Assembly (NCBI RefSeq): GCF_004962245.1
Contig: NZ_SUHQ01000017.1
Coordinates: 62,001 to 126,000, forward strand
Length of the DNA: 64,000 bases
Reading direction: 5' to 3'
DNA from: Mesorhizobium sp.
Lineage (GTDB): Bacteria; Pseudomonadota; Alphaproteobacteria; Rhizobiales; Rhizobiaceae
Shown: piece by piece, positions 1-6,991 of the stretch
Position numbering within the stretch: position 1 is the first letter of the stretch
Layout of the letters: each line of letters opens with the position of its first letter
The notes under the pieces: generated by a model
The model's input: only the letters and a program-made list of their open reading frames with translations
Database searches by the model: none
What the model was told of the DNA's origin: nothing
Program-made: the position numbers and the translations under genes

Positions 1-1
1 T

Positions 2-241
2 TCGATCTACGGCGCCACTTTCTTCATGGCGACCGGCTTCCACGGCTTCCATGTCATCATCGGCACCATCTTCCTGCTGGTCTGCCTAGTCCGCGCGATG
101 AAGGGCGACTTCACGCCCAAACAGCATTTCGGCTTCGAGGCGGCTGCCTGGTACTGGCACTTCGTCGACGTGGTCTGGCTGTTCCTGTTCGCGTCGATCT
201 ATGTCTGGGCCTCGGCCGGTGCGGTGATCGAAGGCCACTGA
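2..241 (+). CDS. ctaE: cytochrome c oxidase subunit III, C-terminal part (cut by window start)
   Basis: Only the last 79 codons are present; the frame is open to the left edge. The fragment has the conserved subunit III end: a TGFHGFHV helix with paired histidines, the FGFEAAAWYWHFVDVVWLFLF helix and a short polar tail. In the aa3-type oxidase, subunit III is an inner-membrane subunit that stabilises the catalytic core and its oxygen channel. It is followed by DUF983 and SURF1 genes on the same strand, the usual tail of a rhizobial cta operon. The identification is secure; the gene symbol (ctaE or coxC) is a naming choice. Confidence 0.93.
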   Translation, partial: SIYGATFFMATGFHGFHVIIGTIFLLVCLVRAMKGDFTPKQHFGFEAAAWYWHFVDVVWLFLFASIYVWASAGAVIEGH

Positions 242-323
242 TAGTCTTCTCGAGGAATTGAGTGGGCGGCTGCGGCGACGTGGCCGCCTTATCTTTTGGG
301 GCGAACGGCACTATGGTTGCGGG

Positions 324-710
324 ATGAGCGACGACAAGGCGATCTGGCCACCGATCGATCCGATTTCGGCCGGCCTCCATGGCCGCTGCCCGCGCTGTGG
401 TGAGGGACGACTGTTTTCCGGCTTCCTCACCGTTGCAAAACGCTGCGCCAATTGCGGCCTCGACTATTCCTATGCCGACGCCGGCGACGGGCCGGCGGTG
501 TTCGTCATCCTGATCATCGGCTTCATCGTCGTCGGGCTGGCACTGTGGATGGAGGTGACGCTCAATCCGCCGCTCTGGCTGCATCTCGTGCTGTGGATAC
601 CGCTGACATTGGTGCTTTGCCTCGGCGCGCTCAGGCTGATCAAGGGTGTGCTCTTGACGCTGCAATACCGCAACAAGGCAGCCGAGGGCAGGCTGGACCG
701 CGGCGAATGA
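324..710 (+). CDS. DUF983 family zinc-ribbon membrane protein
   Basis: A 128-residue protein with two CxxC motifs near the N-terminus (CPRC and CANC), likely a zinc ribbon, followed by two hydrophobic helices in the C-terminal half. This is the DUF983 pattern. The ATG at 324 is preferred; an in-frame TTG at 258 would add a basic, non-conserved extension. Its stop codon overlaps the next start (ATGA at 707-710), so it is translationally coupled to SURF1. DUF983 genes commonly sit inside alphaproteobacterial cytochrome oxidase clusters. A role in oxidase assembly is inferred from position only. Confidence 0.85.
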   Translation: MSDDKAIWPPIDPISAGLHGRCPRCGEGRLFSGFLTVAKRCANCGLDYSYADAGDGPAVFVILIIGFIVVGLALWMEVTLNPPLWLHLVLWIPLTLVLCLGALRLIKGVLLTLQYRNKAAEGRLDRGE

Positions 711-1462
711 GCGCGACATCCGGTTCGGTTGCAAGCCGTTCGCGGCCGAAGACGGCATTGCTGCTTGGCCTCGGTCTCGTGCTGTTGTTTACCCTGCTGG
801 CGCTCGGCACCTGGCAGGTCCAGCGCCTGTACTGGAAGGAGGGTCTTCTCCGGACCATCGACCAGCGTACGCACTCGGTGCCTGTGCCGTTGGCCGAGGT
901 CGAAAAGCGGTTCGCCGCCACCGGCGACGTTGACTACACGCCAGTGACGATGACCGGCACTTTCCTGCATCGAGGCGAGCGGCATTTCTTCGCGACCTGG
1001 GAAGGCCAGTCCGGTTTCGATGTCTTTACCCCCTTGCATCTGGAGGATGGCCGCTTCGTCCTGATCAACCGCGGCTTCGTCCCCTACGATCTCAAGGACG
1101 CGGCCAAGCGCCCGCAAAGCCAGCTAGCGGGCCAGGTGACGGTGACGGGGCTCGCCCGCAACCCGCTGCCGGCAAAGCCCTCGATGATGCTTCCCGACAA
1201 TGATCCGAAGAAGAACATCTTCTACTGGAAGGATCGCGACGCGATGGCGGCGAGCGCCGGTCTGCCAGCCGGCGCGGGGCTGGTGCCATTCTTCGTCGAC
1301 GCGGACGCCACGTCGAACCCGGGTGGGCTGCCGGTCGGCGGCGTTACCGTCATCGACCTGCCGAACAGCCATTTGCAATACGCCGTAACCTGGTACGGCC
1401 TTGCAGTCGCCCTTGCCGGCGTCCTCATCTTCAGGCTTCGCCGCCCGCCGAAAGAGGACTGA
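707..1462 (+). CDS. SURF1 family cytochrome oxidase assembly protein
   Basis: The 251-residue product has the SURF1 layout: an N-terminal membrane helix ending in a GTWQVQRL-type motif, a periplasmic domain, and a C-terminal membrane helix followed by a short basic tail. The NSHLQYAVTWYGLA segment leading into the last helix is characteristic. SURF1 proteins help insert or hold heme a in subunit I of aa3 oxidases. The start is the ATG at 707, overlapping the DUF983 stop. It is the last recognisable member of the oxidase cluster before ispH. Confidence 0.92.
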   Translation: MSATSGSVASRSRPKTALLLGLGLVLLFTLLALGTWQVQRLYWKEGLLRTIDQRTHSVPVPLAEVEKRFAATGDVDYTPVTMTGTFLHRGERHFFATWEGQSGFDVFTPLHLEDGRFVLINRGFVPYDLKDAAKRPQSQLAGQVTVTGLARNPLPAKPSMMLPDNDPKKNIFYWKDRDAMAASAGLPAGAGLVPFFVDADATSNPGGLPVGGVTVIDLPNSHLQYAVTWYGLAVALAGVLIFRLRRPPKED

Positions 1463-1559
1463 TCGCCAACCGGCACCCTTGACAGGGCAGGGGTGCACAC
1501 CTCATTTCGCGCCTTGAGCTCACGACTTGAGTCACGATACGACCAACCGGTCCGGAATC

Positions 1560-2570
1560 ATGCTTCACACGACCACAAAGCCACCGCTGACGATAAGGCT
1601 CTGCCAGCCGCGGGGCTTCTGCGCCGGCGTGGACCGCGCCATCCAGATCGTCGTGCTGGCGCTGAAAAAATACGGCGCGCCGGTCTATGTCCGCCACGAG
1701 ATCGTACACAACCGCTACGTCGTCGAGGGGCTGCAAAGCCTGGGCGCGGTGTTCATTGAGGAGCTTTCCGAGATACCGGCGGAGCATCGCCAGAGCCCGG
1801 TCGTCTTTTCGGCGCATGGCGTACCGAAGTCTGTGCCGGCGGACGCCCAGGCGCGCAACCTCTTCTATCTCGACGCCACCTGCCCGCTGGTGTCGAAGGT
1901 CCACAAGCAGGCGATGCGCCATCAGCGGCTCGGCCGCCATGTGCTTCTGATCGGCCATGCCGGCCACCCGGAAGTGATCGGCACGATGGGGCAATTGCCG
2001 GACGGCGCCGTCACCCTGATCGAGACCGAAGCCGACGCTGCGAATCTAGTACCCGCCGACCCGCATGCACTCGGTTTCGTCACCCAGACGACGCTGTCGG
2101 TCGAGGACACCGCCGGCATCATCCGGGCACTTGAGGATCGTTTTCCCGATTTGCAGGCGCCAGCCGCGGAATCGATCTGCTATGCCACCACCAACCGCCA
2201 GGAAGCAGTCAAGGAAACCGCCGCAGGTGCCGATCTCTTCCTGATCGTCGGCGCACCTAACTCCTCCAACTCGCGGCGCCTTGTCGAAGTGGCGGAGCGC
2301 GCCGGCGCCTCGATGTCGCTTCTCGTACAGCGCGCCTCCGAAATTCCGTGGAATGACATTGCCGGTATCTCGACGCTCGGCCTGTCGGCGGGCGCGTCGG
2401 CGCCGGAAATCATCGTCGACGAGATCATCGATGCGTTCAGGCAACGCTTCGACGTAACCATCGACCTGGCGATCACGGCGACGGAAACGGAGGATTTTCC
2501 AGTCATGCGGGTTCTGCGCGATGTCGAACTGACGAAGGCCGACATGGCCTTCGTCAACGGGGCCGCGTGA
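1560..2570 (+). CDS. ispH: 4-hydroxy-3-methylbut-2-enyl diphosphate reductase
   Basis: IspH (LytB) carries out the last step of the MEP isoprenoid pathway, reducing HMBPP to IPP and DMAPP with a [4Fe-4S] cluster. The three cluster cysteines are visible: C21 in QPRGFCAG, C108 in DATCPLV, and C207 in SICYATTNRQ. The HEIVHNRYVV and SAHGVP substrate-site segments are also present. The ATG at 1560 gives 336 residues; an in-frame TTG at 1527 would add eleven. It is followed after 7 nt by thrB, an arrangement frequent in Rhizobiales. Confidence 0.96.
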   Translation: MLHTTTKPPLTIRLCQPRGFCAGVDRAIQIVVLALKKYGAPVYVRHEIVHNRYVVEGLQSLGAVFIEELSEIPAEHRQSPVVFSAHGVPKSVPADAQARNLFYLDATCPLVSKVHKQAMRHQRLGRHVLLIGHAGHPEVIGTMGQLPDGAVTLIETEADAANLVPADPHALGFVTQTTLSVEDTAGIIRALEDRFPDLQAPAAESICYATTNRQEAVKETAAGADLFLIVGAPNSSNSRRLVEVAERAGASMSLLVQRASEIPWNDIAGISTLGLSAGASAPEIIVDEIIDAFRQRFDVTIDLAITATETEDFPVMRVLRDVELTKADMAFVNGAA

Positions 2571-2577
2571 AGAGCCC

Positions 2578-3540
2578 ATGGCAGTCTATACCGACGTCAA
2601 TGAAGGCGAACTCGGCGCATTCCTGAAGGCCTATCCGGTCGGCGGCCTGCTGTCCTACAAAGGTATCGCCGAAGGCACCGAGAACTCGAATTTCCTGCTC
2701 CACACGACCAGCGGCTCCTACATACTGACGCTGTATGAAAAGCGCGTCGACAAGGCCGACCTGCCGTTCTTCCTCGGCCTCATGGGCCATCTCGCCAGAA
2801 AGGGCATTTCCTGCCCGCTTCCGGTCACCGCGCATGACGGCACAGTCATCGGCACGCTGGCCGGCCGGCCGGCGGTCATCATCACCTTCCTCGAAGGCCT
2901 GTCGCTGCGGCGACCGACGGCGGCGCATTGCGGTGAGGTTGGCAAGGCGCTGGCGCAACTCCATCTTGCGGGTCAGGACTTTCCCATGACCCGGCAGAAC
3001 GCGCTTGCCATCGATGGCTGGCGCAAGCTGTGGAACGCCTCCCACGCCCGTGCCGACGAGGTCGAGCCGGGACTGGCAGCCGAGGTCGATGCCGACTTCG
3101 CCGATTTCGAGCAGAACTGGCCGAAAGACCTGCCACATGGCATCATCCACGCCGATTTCTTCCCCGACAATGTCTTCTTCCTCGGCGAAAAACTGTCAGG
3201 GGTGATCGACTTCTATTTCGCCTGCAACGATCTCTATGCTTACGACGTCGCCACCTGCCTCAACGCCTGGTGCTTTGAGAAGGATTTTTCCTTCAACCTG
3301 ACCAAGGGTACGGCACTGCTTGCCGGCTATCAGAGCGTGCGGCCATTGAGCGGCGGGGAGAAAGCCGCGCTGCCGATGCTGGCGCGCGGCTCGGCGCTGC
3401 GCTTCATGCTGACCCGGCTCTACGACTGGCTGACCGTTCCCGATGGCGGACTGGTCATAAAACGCGATCCGACCGAATATATCCGCAGGATGCGCTTTCA
3501 CCGGGCGATCAGCTCTCCTTCCGAATACGGACTGACATGA
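2578..3540 (+). CDS. thrB: homoserine kinase (APH-fold ThrB)
   Basis: The 320-residue product belongs to the choline/aminoglycoside-kinase fold type of homoserine kinase found in alphaproteobacteria, not the GHMP type of enterics. It phosphorylates homoserine for threonine synthesis. Visible motifs are the GTENSNF nucleotide loop, the IIHADFFPDNVF catalytic loop and the GVIDFYFACND metal-binding segment. The start at 2578 lies just after the ispH stop, and the stop overlaps the rnhA start (ATGA at 3537-3540). The pathway partner thrC is at 11.8-13.2 kb. Confidence 0.95.
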   Translation: MAVYTDVNEGELGAFLKAYPVGGLLSYKGIAEGTENSNFLLHTTSGSYILTLYEKRVDKADLPFFLGLMGHLARKGISCPLPVTAHDGTVIGTLAGRPAVIITFLEGLSLRRPTAAHCGEVGKALAQLHLAGQDFPMTRQNALAIDGWRKLWNASHARADEVEPGLAAEVDADFADFEQNWPKDLPHGIIHADFFPDNVFFLGEKLSGVIDFYFACNDLYAYDVATCLNAWCFEKDFSFNLTKGTALLAGYQSVRPLSGGEKAALPMLARGSALRFMLTRLYDWLTVPDGGLVIKRDPTEYIRRMRFHRAISSPSEYGLT

Positions 3541-4076
3541 CCAAGCGCGTAGAAATCTTCACCGATGGTGCCTGTTCGGGCAATCCGGGGCCTGGCGGCT
3601 GGGGGGCGGTCCTGCGCTTCAACGGCGTTACGAAAGAGCTGTCGGGCGGCGAGGCCGCTACCACGAACAACCGTATGGAGCTTTTGGCCGCCATCTCGGC
3701 GCTCAATGCGCTGAAGGAGCCCTGCACCGTCGATCTTTATACCGACAGCAACTATGTCAAGGACGGTATTTTCTCCTGGATCGATGGCTGGAAGCGCAAC
3801 GGCTGGAAGACAGCCGCCAAGCAACCGGTTAAGAACGTCGAGCTGTGGCAGGCGCTCGACGAGGCGCGCAACCGTCACCAGGTGGTCTGGCACTGGGTCA
3901 AGGGCCACGCCGGTCATCCGGAGAACGAACGTGCCGACGAACTGGCGCGGCTCGGCATGGCGCCGTTCAAGAACAAGACCGCCAGATCTGCGCCCGCCAC
4001 CGTGCCGGCCAAGGAAAGCACCCAGGCCAAGCGGCCGGCAGCCAAGAAAATGCGCCGCTCGACCCAGAGCTATTGA
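3537..4076 (+). CDS. rnhA: ribonuclease HI
   Basis: RNase HI cuts the RNA strand of RNA:DNA hybrids. All four acidic catalytic residues are in their usual motifs: D in FTDGACSGNPGPGGWG, E in TNNRMELLA, D in YTDSNYV, and D in NERADELAR. The basic-protrusion helix (IDGWKRNGWK) and the VKGHAGH loop are present. At 179 residues it is longer than the roughly 155-residue E. coli enzyme because of a basic Ala/Lys-rich C-terminal tail of about 30 residues. The start overlaps the thrB stop by four bases. Confidence 0.97.
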   Translation: MTKRVEIFTDGACSGNPGPGGWGAVLRFNGVTKELSGGEAATTNNRMELLAAISALNALKEPCTVDLYTDSNYVKDGIFSWIDGWKRNGWKTAAKQPVKNVELWQALDEARNRHQVVWHWVKGHAGHPENERADELARLGMAPFKNKTARSAPATVPAKESTQAKRPAAKKMRRSTQSY

Positions 4077-4093
4077 CTGCCCGCTCGCTGGTC

Positions 4094-4576
4094 TCAGCGG
4101 ATCAGCAGCGCCGTGCCGAAAAGTCCGAGCGCGAACACCGTATGCGACACGAGGTTGAGGGCGCGGATCTGCATGGGGTTGGGGCGTTTTGATGCAGCCC
4201 AGCCGGCGCCCATGCCAGGCGCCAGCAGGAACCAGCCGGCGCCAACAGTGACAATGCCGAGAATGAAGGCCGGCAGGAAGGTCGGCGCGGCCAGCCACGC
4301 CGCTCCCGCCAAGGCGGCCAGAATGATGCCATAGACGATGCCGACAAAATAGTGGAAGGCCCAGCCCAGCGCCGATTCATGCACATAGGGTGCTGCCTTG
4401 CCGATATCGTCGTGGAAGACCTTGCCGTCCCTCAGATGCCAGACCCAGCGGCCGACCAGTCCCCAGTTCGGTCGCGGCTGAGCAAACACCGCGTTCAGGA
4501 AAATCGCCCATAGGTCCATGAGCGCCGTGGCGCCGATACCGATCGCCACAGCACGCCAGAAGATGTCAAACATCAT
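4094..4576 (-). CDS. DUF2938 family membrane protein
   Basis: The 160-residue product has four or five hydrophobic helices and the DUF2938 hallmarks: an N-terminal ATALMDLWA helix, the W-rich GLVGRWVWHL loop, and HESALGWAFHYFVGI in the middle. No enzymatic function is known for the family. The start is one of two adjacent ATG codons at 4576/4573; an upstream TTG is less likely. It converges with rnhA, with only 17 bp between the stops. Confidence 0.8.
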   Translation of the reverse strand: MMFDIFWRAVAIGIGATALMDLWAIFLNAVFAQPRPNWGLVGRWVWHLRDGKVFHDDIGKAAPYVHESALGWAFHYFVGIVYGIILAALAGAAWLAAPTFLPAFILGIVTVGAGWFLLAPGMGAGWAASKRPNPMQIRALNLVSHTVFALGLFGTALLIR

Positions 4577-4626
4577 TGAGGTTTCCCAAAAAGCAGGCAA
4601 TCCCTGGTTTAAGAGCCAGCGGAAAT

Positions 4627-5109
4627 CTAAAGCTGTCCGAGAATATGAGCCGCCCCGGATTCGTCGACGCCGGGCTTTGTCTCGACATTGAGCGCGGTGA
4701 CCTTGCCGTCGTCGACGATCATCGAGAACCGCTTCGAACGCAGCCCCATGCCGCCGCCGGAAAGGTCGGCGTCGAGGCCGATCGATTTGGCGAAATCGCC
4801 ATTGCCGTCGGCAAGATAGAGAAGCTTGCCTTCGCCGCCGCTGAAGCGGGCCCAGGCGCCCATGACGTGAACATCGTTGACGGCGACGACAGCGACGGTG
4901 TCAACGCCGCGCGCCAGGATGGCGTCGTAATTGTCGAGATAGCCAGGCAGATGGTTGTTGCTGCAGGTCGGTGTGAAAGCGCCGGGAACGGCGAACAGCA
5001 CCACCTTCTTTCCCGAGAAGATCTCGGCTGTCGTGATCGGTTTCGCGCCGTCGGCAGTCATCGTCTTGAAGGTCGCATCGGGCAGTTTATCGCCAACGGC
5101 AATCGTCAT
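4627..5109 (-). CDS. peroxiredoxin (Prx5/AhpE-like, redoxin family)
   Basis: The product reduces hydrogen peroxide and organic hydroperoxides in the cytoplasm. The 160-residue sequence matches the Prx5 group. It has the peroxidatic cysteine in PGAFTPTCSNNHLPGY, with the conserved P, T and C of PxxxT/SxxC, and the later RSKRFSMIVDDG segment. The ATG at 5109 is chosen; an adjacent ATG at 5112 adds one Met. Upstream in-frame codons encode a non-conserved basic stretch and are excluded. It lies 117 nt downstream of the DsbD-N-like gene on the same strand. Confidence 0.93.
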   Translation of the reverse strand: MTIAVGDKLPDATFKTMTADGAKPITTAEIFSGKKVVLFAVPGAFTPTCSNNHLPGYLDNYDAILARGVDTVAVVAVNDVHVMGAWARFSGGEGKLLYLADGNGDFAKSIGLDADLSGGGMGLRSKRFSMIVDDGKVTALNVETKPGVDESGAAHILGQL

Positions 5110-5225
5110 CATCGTTCTCGCTTGAAAAATGGAAGGGAGAGTCCTTGCGATAGCGAACTCGGCCGTTTCCCGCAACCGTCGGGGAGCCTGGAGCAAAAGA
5201 TGTTCGACTTGAAATCCCTTCGGAA

Positions 5226-6032
5226 TCAAGGGAAGGGCAGCAGGCCTTCGACCGCGCCGTCGGCTGTTGTCAGTGTGTAGTAAAGTCCGCCATCGGTCGG
5301 CGTTGTCGCCGGCCTGTCGAGGATCGGCGCGGTAAACACCAGCTTACCGTCCTTTTCGCTGCGAACCGGCACGCCGAACATGTAATCCCGCTCGCCGGCG
5401 ACGAAGAAATCCGCCGCCTCCGGATTGCCCGGAAAGCGCGCCTCGACAATCAGTGTCTCGTGGTCTCCCGGCAGGATGTTGACGCCGAAATCGGGCCTTG
5501 CAGGAGCGGGCAAGGTTGCCAGCGCCGCTTTCACCAGCGCAGCGTCCTCGGTATTGTCGGGATCGGAGCCGGGATCGACGGTCAGCCTCGTCTGCACCGG
5601 GATGCAGATCGTCTCGCAAATACCGAGAAAAACATCGGCATCGATGACAGCCGGCGCATTCGGCGCCGACACCGTGAACGTCACCGGCAGCGAAATCGGA
5701 TGGTCGTAGCCGGCCCATTTGCCGTAGCCGTCGTCATGGCGCTGGGGCGGTGGAAACGAAAACGTCGCGCCGGCAATGTTGGTGCTGGCCGAGATATCGA
5801 GTTGCGGCGGCACGCCCGCGTCGCCCGGATCGCGCCAGTAGGTTTTCCAGCCGGGCTTGAGCGCAATATCGAGTACGCCATGGATGCGTCCGGCCTGGTC
5901 GGGCTTGCCGCTGGTCACAAGGCGCACTTTGCCCCCTTCGGTATCATACCAGATCGACGAGGAGGCTGCGGCGGGAAGGCCGGTTCCACATCCAACAGCG
6001 GCGCTGATCAGCAGGATTTTCAAACTTTGCAT
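5226..6032 (-). CDS. DsbD N-terminal-domain-like periplasmic protein
   Basis: A 268-residue exported protein with a signal peptide (MQSLKILLISAAVGCG...AAAS) and a domain like the DsbD N-terminal (DsbD-alpha/DsbC) domain. Visible are GWKTYWRDPGDAG and the FLGICETICIP motif with its two cysteines, the likely redox pair. It lacks the membrane and thioredoxin domains of full DsbD, so it is a stand-alone periplasmic thiol protein. A role in thiol relay, perhaps with cytochrome maturation, is inference. The ATG at 6032 is favoured over a GTG at 6065 because the signal peptide begins there. Confidence 0.82.
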   Translation of the reverse strand: MQSLKILLISAAVGCGTGLPAAASSSIWYDTEGGKVRLVTSGKPDQAGRIHGVLDIALKPGWKTYWRDPGDAGVPPQLDISASTNIAGATFSFPPPQRHDDGYGKWAGYDHPISLPVTFTVSAPNAPAVIDADVFLGICETICIPVQTRLTVDPGSDPDNTEDAALVKAALATLPAPARPDFGVNILPGDHETLIVEARFPGNPEAADFFVAGERDYMFGVPVRSEKDGKLVFTAPILDRPATTPTDGGLYYTLTTADGAVEGLLPFP

Positions 6033-6180
6033 GGCGGTGATTTGAACGTCCCTTAATGGCTGCACAATGATCTCATGGCGTCGCTGTTATCATATTTGCG
6101 TGACCTTAGATGCGCGCCGGAGACCAAATCACGCGCTGTGCATCTTTTCGACGCTCCGGAAACGCGTTACGCTCTTACTT

Positions 6181-6789
6181 ATGGACTTGTTGCGCCACAA
6201 GAAGATGGTCGCGGGACGCGGCTTTCTCGACGATCAGTTCCTGATTGCCATGCCTGGCATGAAGGACGACCGCTTCACGCGCTCCGTCATCTACATTTGC
6301 GCGCATAGCGATGAGGGCGCGATGGGCCTGATCATCAACCAGACGCAGCAGATGCTGTTTCCGGATCTGCTCGTGCAGCTCGGCATCATGAACGAACAGG
6401 AGGCGATCCGCTTGCCCGCGCACGCCCGCGATTTCGTCGTGCGTAACGGCGGACCAGTGGACCGCAGCCGCGGCTTCGTGCTGCATTCGGGCGACTACCG
6501 CGTGGAATCGTCGCTGACCGTCTCCGACGACATCTGCCTGACCGCGACCGTTGACATATTGCGCGCCATTTCGACGGGCCGTGGACCCCGGCATGCGCTG
6601 ATGGCGCTTGGCTATTCGGGCTGGGGCGCCGGCCAGCTGGAAAGCGAGATCGCCGAGAATGGCTGGCTGACCTGCCCGGCAAATGCCGAGCTCCTGTTCG
6701 ATGCAGACATCGAGCGCAAATACGACCGGATTCTCGCTTCGATCGGTATCGACCTCGCGCATCTCAGCCTGGCGGCCGGTCACGCCTAG
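6181..6789 (+). CDS. UPF0301 (YqgE/AlgH) family protein
   Basis: The 202-residue product matches the YqgE/AlgH family: GRGFLDDQFLIAMPGMKDDRF near the start, EGAMGLIINQ, a GGPVD motif, and GYSGWGAGQLESEI in the C-terminal third. The biochemical role of the family is unclear. The ATG at 6181 starts exactly at the conserved N-terminus; upstream codons in frame are not family-like. It is divergent from the DsbD-N-like gene, with about 150 bp between the starts, and ends at a palindromic repeat. Confidence 0.93.
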   Translation: MDLLRHKKMVAGRGFLDDQFLIAMPGMKDDRFTRSVIYICAHSDEGAMGLIINQTQQMLFPDLLVQLGIMNEQEAIRLPAHARDFVVRNGGPVDRSRGFVLHSGDYRVESSLTVSDDICLTATVDILRAISTGRGPRHALMALGYSGWGAGQLESEIAENGWLTCPANAELLFDADIERKYDRILASIGIDLAHLSLAAGHA

Positions 6790-6858
6790 CGCATGACCCC
6801 GAATCGGAGGTCCGCGTCAGCGAAGATCGGAAACCGGCTTTTGCTGGGGATCATGCGC
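6789..6858. repeat. palindromic intergenic element
   Basis: GCGCATGACCCC at 6789-6800 and GGGGATCATGCGC at 6846-6858 form an imperfect inverted repeat (one inserted base) enclosing about 45 bp. It begins inside the stop codon of the UPF0301 gene. Short palindromes with GCGCATGA ends are scattered between genes in Mesorhizobium and relatives, and this looks like one. It could act as a transcript-end structure between this gene and the convergent GGDEF/EAL gene. Confidence 0.6.
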
Positions 6859-6991
6859 AAAATCAAAATTTCACAGCGTCCTTTTGAGCGTCCGAAAAGA
6901 CGCGCGGCGCTGAGTGCACGTCACCCAAAGCAAGCCCTCGGTCTTGAACCGAGGATGCTCAAAAGTTCTTGGGACAACGAAAGGTACGAAA

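Noticed and set aside
111..758. A 215-codon minus-strand open frame over the oxidase tail, DUF983 and SURF1 genes
   Set aside because: It overlaps three recognised genes on the other strand and is low-complexity, rich in Gln, Arg and His.
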